Source of the DNA: Microthyrium microscopicum
Taxonomy: Eukaryota; Ascomycota; Dothideomycetes; Microthyriales; Microthyriaceae
Reading direction: 5' to 3'
Length of the DNA: 64,000 bases
NCBI GenBank assembly: GCA_010405405.1
Contig: MU004237.1
Coordinates: 1,065,345 to 1,129,344 of the forward strand
Shown: one piece after another, positions 41,863-53,752 of the stretch
Numbering within the stretch: the stretch's first letter is position 1
How the letters are laid out: each line of letters starts with the position of its first letter
The notes under the pieces: model-generated
Database searches by the model: none
Told to the model about the DNA's origin: nothing
What the model saw: the letters and a program-made list of their open reading frames with translations, nothing else
Made by a program: the position numbers and the translations under genes

Positions 41863-44673
41863 ATGGCTCAACGCGTCCCACACCTCGCAGCAACAGCTCC
41901 AGAGAAAGACATAGACCAAGGGCCGTCCATGGAAAAATGTAGACCCGAACGAAATATACTGGAGCGTCAGAGAACCAACTCAGTCAATTCATTGCCTCCC
42001 CGTTCAGTAAAAGGACACAACCGGAAGTCAAGCAAAGATGCGAGCGTCTCCCTTGTTCCTATAAGACAAATTGCGCGTGACGAAATCCCTTTATCATGGC
42101 TCGACGTTTCTCCCATTTTGAATCAGAACACGGATGATCCCACGAAGTCTCGATTCTTTTCCACCTTCAGTTCAGCCCTCGCAGCATGGTTCAAAAACTC
42201 CACTACCAAACCCTCCGTCCTGATAGCACGAGATCGAAAGTCGAAGCGCCTGTGTGCTGTGGAAAAGGTGAGAAAGGGAGAATATGCTCTCTGTGCAATA
42301 GGCTCATGGGTCCCCGAGGAAGTGGTAATGGGCCCACAATACAAGGGCAAAGAGGCGACAAGAAAGACAAGATCCCTTTCCGTAGAGTCGAAAGGCGTCA
42401 AAAGAAAGTTCACTGAGATCAGTCAAGATCCCATCGAGTGGTGGCAAGCAGCTGTGTTTAGTGAACCAGAGCAGGTTTTACCCCAGCCGGAGGAGCTCGC
42501 TAGTCCCACGAAAAAGATCAAACTCCGCATGGAGTCCCCAACTCCAGTCATTGTGCTTTCACAAGACGTACCTGACCTGACCACCAACGAATCTCATATC
42601 ACACCGGATCTCGATGTTATTCAGCCAGTTGTCACGAAAGAGCAACTCTTTGAAACTCTTGTCACGCAGTATCTGGATTCATTATACGTTACTCGAGCCT
42701 CGCTGGCATTTTTTGCCAAAGGTCCATTATCCAGAACTCGAACCGCATTCTCCTCATCCTCTATCAATACCTTGGAACCATTATTCCTACCTGATTTTTC
42801 CGCATTCTTGAGAACCATTATTCTCAAACTAAACGCAGTGGATCGAAAATACAAGGATAAACTGCCTGCCCTTGCAAGCGATCTGGTCTTATCATTTACA
42901 GACGACGAAGAAGAAGCAGAAAAGGCAAAGAAGCGGAAACCAAGGAAGAAGAAATTGAAGCTCAACAGCGATGGCATGTATTCTTTCGAAAATGAATACG
43001 TGCGGAAATGGTGGAAAGGAGACGACCCCGACGTGAGCTCATCAGCAGAGAAGAAAGATCAAAAAATAAAACGACGAGTGGGAGAGTTGCGCATTCGCGA
43101 GACTCTCCTTCAGATCGTCCTGGTGCTGGAAGTCCTCGCAATCGAAAGTTCAAGTGAATGGAAAGCAGCAATGAGTGCAAAAGCGAATGAAGCCCTGGAA
43201 ACAGCAGCTATGGAGACACAGGCAGCGGAAACTCAAGCGGCAGAGACTCAATCTGCTGAGACCCAGGCTCTAGACAGCCAAGCTTTGGAAACCCAAGCTA
43301 TGGATACAGAAACCAATATTGCGGACAACAAGAAATTGAAGACAAATGCAAAGCCCAAACGAAAAGGCAAGAAAGAATTAGACCTTGCAATTCATCTTGA
43401 TCTGCTTGTTGACAAAATGGCCATCTGGCATTCCATTGAATATGAAGCCGACTTCTTAGCGGTTGCGCCGGCTACAGGCAAAGATGCCATGAAAACCTGG
43501 GCTATGGATAGACTGGGTGCTTTCTGCATCGACGTTATCATTCCGTTTTACAAATCTAGGGTACCCGATCATGTCGCAACAATGGTCAAGAAGTTTGGAG
43601 GCCCATCCAATTCTCCAGAGAAGCCACGAAAATCAGCGCCCTCGCGACATAAGGACAAGCCAAAAGACAAGCCTAACGCAAAAGACGCCGCTGCTACTAA
43701 ACCTGGTCAGCGCCGCCTACAACGAACCGCGACTGATTCACAACAACATAGTGCTACGAAACGATCGCCACTCCTAACACGCTCCAATACGGAACCTGCT
43801 TATATGCTACTGGATAGAGTCAAGCGTGAAGGCTCTGAACATCCGCTCTCGGCCCTCCCATTCCTTGGCGAACAAAAGAAGAAGGTCCGCAAAGACTCTG
43901 CCGATAAATTGAAACTTCTCCAGCGACGTGTTGTCAGTCTGAAAGACATGGGTCCATCTCGCAAGCGTAAAGTCGCTGCCGATGACGAAATCCAAGCTGC
44001 GATTGCTGCTATCAAGAAACCTAACCGCGGTGGAATTGGGCGGGAAGCAGCCGAAGAGCGTGAACGCCGGGTTGGCGCTTCAGCTGGAGCAGGTGCTCGC
44101 AAGCAAGATTCGAGAAAGGCTCTCAATCCCCGGTCTAATGTCCAGGTTGCTGCAACACCACGACACAATCGAAAAGTTGACATTTTTGCGAACAAGCCCA
44201 GTGATACTCAACGACTTTCAATCATGGAAGAAGAACTTCAACATGTGCCTTCCTCTGGAGCGGCCAGTAGGGTGCCGGACACAGAGGTGAGGGCATCTGT
44301 GGTGGACATGATCTCCGAGACGCCGTCTGTCAGTCGGGTCAAGAGAGGCCTTTTCGAATCTATGAAGCCACCATCGAAGTTCTCGTTAGGGCTTGGGTCT
44401 CTCAACGAAGTCCCAGAGGCGGAGAGCCCGATGCACACAAATACGCTGCATACTACTAACACCATTTTTGCAACTCCAGTTCGACCAAGAAGTCGATCCA
44501 CATTCAATGACGATTCTACGAATCATGACGAGCACAACACAGTCTCGGACAGTCCTACTTTAACGCGAAAACAACCAATCAACATTCCTGCGACGCCAGA
44601 GAAGAGTATTCATAAATCGCCCGACATATTTGATGCGATGGGATGGAATCACGTTGAGATTGATGGCGAATGA
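41863..44673 (+). CDS. SLD3: DNA replication initiation factor Sld3
   Basis: Loads Cdc45 onto the MCM helicase at origins; CDK phosphorylation of Sld3 makes it bind Dpb11. Single exon, 936 residues. The Sld3 core is visible from about residue 240, with LFETLVTQYLDSLYVTRASLAFFAKGPLSR followed by LPDFSAFLRTIILKLNAVDRKY, and continues through LRIRETLLQIVLVLEVLAIES and IHLDLLVDKMAIWHSIEYEADFL to about residue 570. A tandem ETQA-type repeat (near 43190-43310) sits in the middle of this domain. The C-terminal third is basic and disordered with several CDK-like sites (ATPRHN, FATPVRPR, ATPEKS). Length and order fit filamentous-fungal Sld3. Confidence 0.88.
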   Translation: MAQRVPHLAATAPEKDIDQGPSMEKCRPERNILERQRTNSVNSLPPRSVKGHNRKSSKDASVSLVPIRQIARDEIPLSWLDVSPILNQNTDDPTKSRFFSTFSSALAAWFKNSTTKPSVLIARDRKSKRLCAVEKVRKGEYALCAIGSWVPEEVVMGPQYKGKEATRKTRSLSVESKGVKRKFTEISQDPIEWWQAAVFSEPEQVLPQPEELASPTKKIKLRMESPTPVIVLSQDVPDLTTNESHITPDLDVIQPVVTKEQLFETLVTQYLDSLYVTRASLAFFAKGPLSRTRTAFSSSSINTLEPLFLPDFSAFLRTIILKLNAVDRKYKDKLPALASDLVLSFTDDEEEAEKAKKRKPRKKKLKLNSDGMYSFENEYVRKWWKGDDPDVSSSAEKKDQKIKRRVGELRIRETLLQIVLVLEVLAIESSSEWKAAMSAKANEALETAAMETQAAETQAAETQSAETQALDSQALETQAMDTETNIADNKKLKTNAKPKRKGKKELDLAIHLDLLVDKMAIWHSIEYEADFLAVAPATGKDAMKTWAMDRLGAFCIDVIIPFYKSRVPDHVATMVKKFGGPSNSPEKPRKSAPSRHKDKPKDKPNAKDAAATKPGQRRLQRTATDSQQHSATKRSPLLTRSNTEPAYMLLDRVKREGSEHPLSALPFLGEQKKKVRKDSADKLKLLQRRVVSLKDMGPSRKRKVAADDEIQAAIAAIKKPNRGGIGREAAEERERRVGASAGAGARKQDSRKALNPRSNVQVAATPRHNRKVDIFANKPSDTQRLSIMEEELQHVPSSGAASRVPDTEVRASVVDMISETPSVSRVKRGLFESMKPPSKFSLGLGSLNEVPEAESPMHTNTLHTTNTIFATPVRPRSRSTFNDDSTNHDEHNTVSDSPTLTRKQPINIPATPEKSIHKSPDIFDAMGWNHVEIDGE

Positions 44674-45069
44674 ACCACTTTGACTACATGGACGAGTATA
44701 TTACCAATGGTCACATCGCGAAGTTCAATTTAGCCTTGATTATACATTGCATCTGCATCTGCATGGCTTAGGAGTTTTGAAGCATTCAAGTAGAATGCCG
44801 CTCTAAGGGAGCATACGCATCATCAGCATTAAAGATAGAATCAAATTTTATTGCATATTACTAAGGTCAATTGAAAATTTTCTACACATTGGTGATGCAG
44901 ATTTTCACTTTATCATTACATACTGATGAAGCAAAAAAGGGATATCTCTTAAAAGTTGACTGACTTGATGTTGAGCGCAAGCTTCAACTCCAACTCTATC
45001 TCATCGACCTCGACTTCAACTAAACTTCCACATCACATCATTCCATCCACTCTTCAACAAATCGACAAC
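44674..45069. other. Intergenic
   Basis: 396 bases between SLD3 and TRM8, AT-rich, with a short GCATCT repeat near 44748-44764. Nothing else seen. Confidence 0.5.
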
Positions 45070-46075
45070 ATGGGTAAGAATAAAAAGAATAAACAAACTA
45101 GAGAAGAATACAGAGCATCTCTCGCAGCAGCAAACGATGGCGCTGATGCTGCGCTCCCACGAAAGCGATTTTACAGACAACGAGCACACGCAAATCCTTT
45201 CACAGATCATGCTCTCACATAGTATACCTCCAAACTTCAAGGAAGAAACAGTTCATACTGACGAATTTGCTAGTCCTAAGAGCCCATCATCAATGGACTG
45301 GAGCGAACTGTTTCCAGTAATATCGGACACCCACAAAAAGGTCGAAATTGTCGACATAGGCTGCGGATTCGGTGGTCTCCTCTTCGCCCTCGCGCCAAAA
45401 CTTCCAGAAACATTGATTCTAGGCATGGAACTCCGTATCACAGTAACAGATTTTGTACGAGATAAAATTACAGCTATGCGCTCACAGTCCACCGCCAATA
45501 TTACCGATGCCACCACTGCCACAAGCATTATCACTGATCAATCTACCACCACACCATCTAACGCAGCGGGTACTTCCACGCCATCAGCCACGGCACCAGG
45601 GAACTACCAAAATATCGCCGTCCTCCGCGCGAACAGTATGAAATTCATGCCCAACTTCTTCGCCCGCGGTCAACTCCGCGCCCTTTTCTTCTGCTTCCCA
45701 GACCCACACTTCAAAGCGCGCAAACACAAAATGCGCATCATAAGCGCCGGGCTTGTCGCGGAATATGCATATGTGCTACGGCCCGGCGGGGTGGCATATA
45801 CGATTACGGATGTGTGTGATTTGCATGAATGGATGGTTGAGCACTTCAAAGGCTGTGCGCTGTTTGAGACGCTATTGGTACGGCGAGTGAAGCGGGGTGA
45901 GGGAGGGGTAATTGAGGATGTAGTGGAGGAAGAGGGAGATATGGGTGAGGAGGAGAAGATGTGTGTGGAGTTGATGATGGAGGAGACGGAGGAGGGGAAG
46001 AAGGTTACGAGGAATAGTGGGACGAAATATGTTGCTTGTTTTAGACGAAAGGAGGATCCGGAGTGGCCTGAGTGA
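45070..46075 (+). CDS. TRM8: tRNA (guanine-N7-)-methyltransferase catalytic subunit Trm8
   Basis: Makes m7G46 in tRNA, with Trm82 as partner. Two exons (45070-45221, 45274-46075), 317 residues. The intron (GTATAC donor, ATACTGACG branch, GCTAG acceptor) joins DHALT to YPKSPSSMDWSELFP, the family text. N-terminal KRFYRQRAHANPF is the RNA-binding signature. VEIVDIGCGFGGLLFALAPKLPETLILGMELR is the SAM site, and FFCFPDPHFK carries the catalytic Asp motif. A Thr/Ser/Ala-rich insert (near residues 130-160) is longer than usual. The C-terminus is acidic (GEEEKMCVELMMEETEEG) before KVTRNSGTKY, a conserved end. Confidence 0.95.
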
Positions 46076-46361
46076 TGGAAATATACGTTGATCATGGGAG
46101 CATACATAAGGTGTCTTCATACTACGTAATGTCATAAATAGTTTCCTCATGCGCTCGACGTATAGACTAGTCCGCTAGAGCCTGCTGATATGGATAGCCA
46201 AGGGCTGGACTCAGTCTATATTGCGATGACTTCAAGCGCCATATTTTCGAGCAGTCACATAGTAATGCTGTAGCTGCCGACTGGTGTTGTTGAAGTCTAT
46301 CTTTTAGCACATGGGGCGTGGCGAGTATTTCCCGAAGCAGCTGTACCTAGAATCATCTGCT

Positions 46362-47213
46362 TCATTCCTCAATACCACCCCATTCTTCATCGTCATCGCC
46401 CTGCTCCTCCGCATCTTTCTCTTCCTCATCATTCTCCACCTCAACCTCTTCGCCAAGCCACCGCTTCACCCGTTCATCTTCTAGAGCCTCCTTCACTCGT
46501 TTCCGGACAGGCTTAGTAGGCGTCTTTGCACCCAGATCTCGCAGTGGCTGGAGCAGTGTTTCTACGGGCACATCACTGTCTTCCTTATCCGCTCCAGCCT
46601 CCTCCAATTCATCCACGTATAAATCGATCATATGGTAGCGCATACCATTCGGTATCTTGTTATCAGTAGGATTCAAAGGAGTATCCGAAAGAATGCGTAG
46701 ATATTCGTCGATCTGTGCTTTGTTCTTCCAGTGTTGTTTGGAGAGATACTGGAGGGCGGTACGGTGGTAGATGCGGACGAGGTAGAGGAATTTGTCCATC
46801 CTACAGCACGTCAGCGTATGTGAGATTGACCAAAGATATATGGAGGACATACCTTAGCACATCGATTCCCATCCATTCCCGCGCCATCGTAGTCCAGAAA
46901 GCCTCGAGGAACGGCATGACAGCGGAGGGTGGTATGTCAACGACAAGCGAACCGAGATCTCTGGCTAGCTGTTGTTGAGTGTGCGCGCGGTCGCTCATCC
47001 ACATGCAGTAAAATAATCCTTTCCATAACTTCAGTAGTTCTAGCTGATTTAGATCGGACTTTTGCCGTAGATATGATCGTAAGGACTCGAGTGCCTTGTC
47101 GCGAACTTTGCGATCTGTAGGTCGTGGTTAGAGATGCGCTGGGAGCTGGACTGGAATAGAAGAAGCATACCACTCGAGGCGAGTTGTTTTATGAAGGGAC
47201 TATTGGCATCCAT
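46362..47213 (-). CDS. RRP1: Rrp1/Nop52, nucleolar ribosome-biogenesis factor
   Basis: Needed for 27S pre-rRNA processing to 25S/5.8S. Three exons (47213-47171, 47114-46853, 46800-46362), 247 residues. The join MDANSPFIKQLASS|DRKVRDKALESLRSYL and the later KLWKGLFYCMWMSDRAHTQQQLARDLG and FWTTMAREWMGIDVLRMDKFLYLVRIY are the family's N-terminal helical repeats. A Pro/Thr/Lys segment and a very acidic tail (EVENDEEEKDAEEQGDDDEEW) end the protein. The length fits fungal Rrp1. It is convergent with TRM8. Confidence 0.92.
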
Positions 47214-48190
47214 TGCGAGAAATATGTCGGGATGGTAGCAAGAAGTCTTACGGCGCGAATTGTATTGTTCATGAACTTTTGCGCAGCGGAAAGAAATTAT
47301 TTTATCGATGAGGTTAGCGTGCATGAGGGGGGAGCTAGCGTCAGCGCTCGCTAAACTTTAGCGTGCCCTGTCGCCTGCAGGTTTGATACATTTATGTCCT
47401 TACCGGTACCTTACTCCATCAATCCATTGATAGAGTACTTCGTCACTTCCCCCCGTCGGAAGGTTCCAACAACTTATCTTATAGCATGCAGCTTCGTGCC
47501 TACATCAATGATGATAGGTCTGATATGCTTGATAGTTTCTGCAATACAAGCAATAGAGTATGATGTTGTCTTACCAGACACTAACCAAATTTTCTGCAAC
47601 TGACCATCAGTTCATCGTGCCTTGTCTACTCACCTTGGACTAGAATCCAGATTGCCATACCATTTCAAGTGGATTCCAAACAGCAACCTTCTTGCGATTA
47701 AAAGCATAGTCAGCGCTGCGATGAAGAAGACAGGCGTCCGCGAGCATGAAAAGAGCATAGCCACACCTTCCTTCGTTTGCCACGTCCATGTTGTTGTATG
47801 GGTATGGTCCGACCATGATAGGGGCAGTTTGGTCTACGAACGAGCGCATGTGGAGGCTCAAGAACGAAAGGTTCAAACAAGAAGCCTGCATTCATATAAG
47901 GTACAGATGATCTTGCAGAATTCTATTTATGAAATCTTACCATGTAAGCAGTTAACCCATTGGAAGAACCCGATCCAAGCCACACACCATAAGGCCCACT
48001 CAGCCTCCGATCTGCCGGGCAAGTTCCGATGTTGTTCTGAAGCCTCATGTAAATAAGGTGATATATCTACTTTGTCAATGCTACTGATACAACATGAAAA
48101 CTTTTGAGCTTCTATCATTCGTGTCTTAGCTTGGAGTTTGTGCCCCAACAACATTCGTTTTTAGCTTTCGGTTGCTGCTCGCTATCAATT
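47214..48190. other. Intergenic, divergent promoter region
   Basis: 977 bases between RRP1 and the membrane protein gene. Frames at 47394-47603 and 47622-48056 show no motif. No supported gene. Confidence 0.5.
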
Positions 48191-50033
48191 ATGTCTTCTC
48201 AAAATTACGCCACGATACAGACTCGCCATTCCCCTTTGATCTATTTGTTCCAGAAGACTGTCCTTGCAGGTAGTTTGATAGTAACATCTGTACTTGTCTT
48301 CGTTGTATTCGCATTACGACGACAAGAATGGAGAGGATCGTCGCATTTCACGCAAACAGTCATGGACGAGCGAACAGCTGTTGCTACAACTGTTCAATTT
48401 ACTTCTCATGTTTTGGGCCTCATACAAATCACTGCAATATGTTAGTCTTCCCTCCTAGCAATCTGTACCATACATAAAAGAATCTCATCGGTTTTTAGGC
48501 ACCATTATAAGGCTTTCTTATATCAACTCCATCACATCAAAATCATTTAGTCTTCCTAGACTACAATTCTTCCTCGCTGCATCGGCACAAAAGATGTCAT
48601 GGTCTTTGCCATGGGCTCTATCGTTGCTGCTGGTCTTGTTTGCGGCCATTGCTATTCTTCCAGGAATTCTCTGGTCTGGTGCTTTGACGCCGGTCTTCGT
48701 GGACAGTAATTCTTCGCCAACCATCCATATCCCGTCATTCGCAACCAATAATTTTTCAACTATGTGGGAGCTCAGCCAGCTAAATCCTTCATCAACAACA
48801 GATCCTGAAGGGTCATGGCTCACCGATAAAGGTCTCTTTGCATACGATCCCAGTGTTCTAAGAGGACAGTTGATGAATTCGGCCAGCAGCAGCGTAGACA
48901 GTGGAGCAACATACTTTCACGACAAACTCGATGGCACAGGGTACGCATACGAAAACCGTAGCTATGGGGCCGGCTCTGCCGTAGGAATTGTCCCTGTTCC
49001 AGGTCTGCAAACCCAGTCCATCTCGTACAATGAGACCGGCTTTCAATCAGAAGTGTCCTGCATACACAACAGCAGCACACGCTGGTTTTTAGAAAACATC
49101 ACACCCTCGAATTCCCATTTCGCGCTCTGGCAGGCTGGAGGGCAAAACCCAGACCGCATTGCTCAAACCGGCTGGATTTACTTTGGATACACCTTTCAGG
49201 ATATACTTGGGTGGGCACCATCATACAACAATATCACCAGGTCGTTCTACGTTACTATCATAAGCCCGGCAACAGAAGCGGCGGACGAGTGGGGCTTTCG
49301 TGTGTACAACAACACGCAGTGCCACATCACTTTCACGCCTAGAAACTTCAATGTTTTTGCAAATGTCACGGGGAAAGTCATCTCTGTCACTCCAGGTGAT
49401 GAGGTTTCGTGGCCCAGTTATGGTGATACTGTCATGAATAAGCTCAGAGAGTGGCTTTGGGACATTTCCTATGGCGATAGCTGTGCTGGTGGCTGCCAAC
49501 TTGGTCGATCACTGAATCTTCATGTGGCTCGATTACAAAATGTTACCGACGATCTTACCAATTCCACCCTACTGCGTGGAGTCGCCGACTACATTACTGC
49601 GATTGTGGACGATACACTGGTTAGTCTGGCAGCAGCAAGATATATCTCTGCAAACCACACCACTGCAGTGAAGGCGGACGTTGCTGTAGCGTCCGTGGTA
49701 TTTGGAGATATGAAGTTCATATACGGGATAATGGCTTTTCAGCTACTCATCTGTGCCATTTACATATTTGAAGCTATTAGAACGCGTTTCTGGAGAGATT
49801 TGCCATCATTGGATTTCGAAGATCTTGGAAGTCTCTTGATAGGAGCTTTGCGGGGAGGGATGCTCGTTTCAGAGGGCTCTAATGAGATCAATGACACTGT
49901 GGAGGAGACTAATCCTTTTAGTAAGAATAACGTGCGTTTACGTTTACAGGATGGAACCAGTCAATACCCGGCGTTGGTCCCAGAGGGCGACGACATAGGC
50001 AAAAAGCATGAGAATGAGTCTGACGAGGAGTAG
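48191..50033 (+). CDS. Fungal multi-span membrane protein with a large glycosylated lumenal loop
   Basis: Family function unknown. Two exons (48191-48440, 48499-50033), 594 residues; the intron has a GTTAGT donor and TTTTTAG acceptor. Predicted spans: VLAGSLIVTSVLVFVVFAL (about residues 25-43), the SHVLGLIQITAICTII region (about 72-90), WSLPWALSLLLVLFAAIAILPGILW (about 118-142) and FIYGIMAFQLLICAIYIFEA near residue 500. Between the third and fourth lies a loop of about 350 residues with many N-x-S/T sites (NSS, NFS, NRS, NET, NIT, NVT, NST, NHT) and several Cys. This layout matches a large group of uncharacterised ascomycete plasma-membrane proteins. The C-terminus is cytosolic and acidic (KKHENESDEE). 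Confidence 0.85.
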
Positions 50034-50376
50034 CACTGGATGATAAGTTGGTATGGATATATAACCTAGACGTTACATAGAACCTAGATTGTACTTAAAT
50101 TGTGCTTTTATAATTAATATATGAATAGACAAATCATTTCTTATGACCAAGATGTGAACTGTATACAGTCACCTCTACCAAGATATTGACCACCGTTAGT
50201 TTTAACATACCATATGCAGTGTAAACAATCTCAGTTTCGTTGCAAGATCTTGGCTGGCCATTACTGAACCGCAAAATATCGACAGTTCTCTTACTACACT
50301 TACGTACAGAAGACTACTATGTGTACACATCAGTCCCCATCACCCCCTTTTATCCCACCGCACTCCTAGCAACGCA
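50034..50376. other. Intergenic between convergent genes
   Basis: 343 bases of AT-rich 3' flank. Nothing else seen. Confidence 0.5.
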
Positions 50377-52700
50377 CTAGAACAAATCGCTAAACATCCT
50401 GCTAACCCCATCTTGATTCGCCAAAAACCTCACCTGTCCATCCCTCGCCGTCTCCGTGCCCCCCGCCGACTCGAACAGATTCGTCAAATCAGTCGTCATC
50501 CCATCCCACGTCTCCGGTAGTGATACCGGCGCATTCGTGCCCGCCCGCATCTGCATTCCACCCATGGAATGTCCACCCGCCAATCCTGCCATCGCGACCG
50601 CTGCGTTTGAGTGCGCATCACCAGCATCACTCATTCCCAAAGATGTGTGCGCGCTCATGCCTATCATGGGGCCGACTTCTTTGAGTACCTTGATGGTGCG
50701 CCAGAGACGTCGGCCGATGAATGAGTTGGTTGACATGCCCTTGACGAGTTCGAGCGCCATGTAGAATTCATCGCGACAGGCTTCGCTGAACTCTGCGGGT
50801 GCATGTGCGACAGCTAAGAAGAGTGCGGCGAGGGCAGACACGAGGAAGTAATTGAAAAGGACCTGCTGTGTGCGGTAAAACGGCGTCGTGCGATCTAGCT
50901 TTGCGAGCAGCCGTATTGAGTCTTTGGCAACGTTAATGACGGTGTCGGCATATGTGATGTTCGCCATGATAGTGTTGGTGGAGAGGAAGAGCGGGCGTCC
51001 GATAAGGATACGGGACTGGTTGGCGCGCAGATAGAGCAGGATGCGGATGCGGAAAATGGCGCCTTGGTCGGCAGCGTCACGGCCATTGGGGTCGTATTTG
51101 AGATTGGGTGGTAGATTGCGATACCATTGAATTACTTCGTAGTCGAGAAGCTCCATATCTTTGGCCATATGTGGCCCGGCCTGTGTGCTCGAGTTGGTGA
51201 TGTGGGGCCAGATTTTGGAGGTTATGGCGGTTAAATCAATCATGTTGGAGAGGTAGGGAGAGTCCTGGGGATGATTAGTATAAGTGTAGACAGTGTATGG
51301 GGAACATACTGGTCGAAGTAGCATTGGATCCATGTCGCAGTCTTGAATGAGGAATGGTAGTCCTGTGCCAAAACTCCACCTTCTATCGAGGACGTATAGT
51401 GTCCACATAAGGACTGTTGATCGGTAACGATCTGCTTGACTGGCAAGATTTGCATAGGTTTGCTGCTTGTGAAGACCAAGTTCGAACCCCATGCGAATGG
51501 CAATGCCAACAAGTCTCCAAGCAAGCACTTCATCGTCTCTATGAAATGCATATACGGCCTACAGATTTAGTACGCGGCTTAGCATTCATTTGGTAGAACT
51601 CACGGCCAAGGTTAATTGTTCCATACTCCTCAGATCCGGCGGCCGTAGCAAGAGTGATTCGACGCTTTCAGCAACACTTCTGAAGAGCCTCTCGCCAAGA
51701 TCACTAGTGCCGCTGTTCTCCATGGTAAGTGCACTTGCTAAAAGCAGTTTGAGCTTGTTTGTTTCCACGTCTGATATCGAATCTGCGCCGGGTAGATCAC
51801 TCATCATCAGACCTGCTCTTCTTGAGCCGTCCAAGAAGTTGTAGAGAAGATCGACATGCCTGAGAGTGGTGTCTAGATCAATTAATGGATACATAATAAA
51901 GACATTGTCTTTCCATGATTGCACGAGTCTGGTGGCTTCTTCTCGGCTTATGGCCCATATTGGATCCTTGGATTCATGGACTCCAGAGCGGTGAGGTTCA
52001 GTATGAATAGGCGGAGGAGTGCTAGCACCAGATTGCTCGTTAGGCGCAGCTCCTTCTTCGCCGTTTTCTTCCATGGCAGTAATCCCGATGTTCCGTAAAC
52101 TTGATTTGGCAACACCAAAGTTGAATGCGGCGCTAGTAGGACCATGAAATCGAGGAGGCCGTGGAACATTAGATAGTGTAGAGTTTGAAATTGTGGGCGT
52201 AGACACTGAAATTGAACGTCTGTGATTCCGAGATGGGGATTCAGGAACTGTTGGCCTGCTTTCGAGTTGAGTTCGAAGATAGCCCATAGTCGCATTCATT
52301 TGGTCGACTTGTTGCTGCAAAGTCGAGATTTGAGAAGTAACATGTTGGAATTCCCTAGCCATAGGTTAGCATAAAATAGAGTCCAAATTTACTTGGTGGA
52401 CATACTCTGAATCTTTAAAGTTGATGCAACAATTCGGGGCATAAACACATTCAAGGCTCAGATTTCCACATCTTTGACATGGATTTTGGCCATTGCACTT
52501 GATCTTGCGGCGTTTGCATTCATTACTATGTCTGTAGTTTAGTCTGATGATTAGCAAACGTCTCAGCAAACTCACCATGCTATGGAAATGTATCGATTCC
52601 TTTTCGCCCTCGTTCGTGGTTGATCGTTGTCATCGGCCTTTCGCTTGGCCGAACCACTCTCAGCAGGACCATTAGAACTTGTTTGTTCAGGGCTGTCCAT
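50377..52700 (-). CDS. Zn(II)2Cys6 transcription factor
   Basis: Five exons (52700-52576, 52525-52406, 52354-51604, 51558-51310, 51264-50377), 710 residues. The basic N-terminus (KRNRYISIA) runs into the binuclear zinc cluster, formed across intron 1: CNECKRRKIKCNGQNPCQRC plus NLSLEC, spaced C-x2-C-x6-C-x5-C-x2-C-x6-C. A short coiled coil follows (QISTLQQQVDQM). The fungal-specific regulatory domain begins near residue 210 (ATRLVQSWKDNVFIMYPLIDL), with the hallmark AWRLVGIAIRMGFELGLHK and RRWSFGTGLPFLI. The last intron (51309-51265) is 45 bases with no in-frame stop, so keeping it would add 15 residues. The target pathway is unknown; the divergent neighbour is CKB1, more than 1 kb away. Confidence 0.93.
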
Positions 52701-53752
52701 GCTCGTTCTTCTGATTTAAAGAATTATTTAATGAGAAAATATGATAAAAAGGAGGTCATGGAGCGAAGCTGGTGCGGATGTGCATAGCCTACTGCAATTG
52801 ACCTCGAGATATCTCAGCTGCGGGGGAGTGAGGCATCAACATCAACGCGCATGATTACCAGCAGTATGAGGACAGTTTCTGGACTGTAGACAGCTGTCTA
52901 GTACGGATAGAGGGTGAAAAGTAGAAGAAGGGAATGAATAGATTCCGAGATTTGTCATCGATCCAACGCCAGCTCGAACCAAAATTTAGACTTTTCGATC
53001 CATCAATGATTGATGCCTGACTTATGCTGGATGCCTGGGGCTTCTGCGATACGTCGAAGGCACCAGTTGATGTAGCATGTCCAGATACACCCAGTGCTGG
53101 ACTTTGGTAGATTTCGATACATAAAGTAATGTGTTCGAAAGGTTGAACTACTCGATTCCTGATGAACTTGAACATATCTAAATTCTAGCCGGTTTGTGGA
53201 GTTTGAACGAGTCTTGTTGGACTGATGTTGAGTGATCTAGAAAGTCTTGGCATTTACGGTATGTGCAGCCCAACCAACACCCACCATTCTGGAGATGCTG
53301 CCTTCCTGTCCCTATTTCTTGCTCTTCACATCTAACAACACCCATTACTTGCCTCATTTACAACTTCTTCTTGTTCACTCCAACTACTCGCCATTACATG
53401 CTTCTACTCGCATTCTCTTCGTTGTCTGTTTAATTCCTCATCTCTGCCATCCAGCCCGACAACTCTCTCAGAAGCCCCTCACCCACACCCACCCTTCAAG
53501 CCTACTGTCTATCATTCAAACCTGCCTCATGGAAATACAAGTCTGTTGCTTGCCGAAATCAGCATCTCGACATCCCTAGTTCTCTCTGTTTCTCTCGCGC
53601 ATAACCCGCGAAACCTCTTGAACTTGCACCGCGCAACACACTACTCGCGTGTTGATATCCTTCCACCCCGGGGCCCAGTACCTACCCTCTGATATCCCTA
53701 AGATTTCCACATCTCCTGTTCCGATATTACCATCGTCAAAACAAACCTCAAA
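52701..53752. promoter_or_regulatory. Divergent promoter region (Zn2Cys6 factor / CK2 beta)
   Basis: 1.05 kb. The CKB1 side (about 53270-53560) is pyrimidine-rich on the + strand, as is common near fungal transcription starts. The frame 53247-53579 falls in this tract and is probably chance. Confidence 0.5.
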
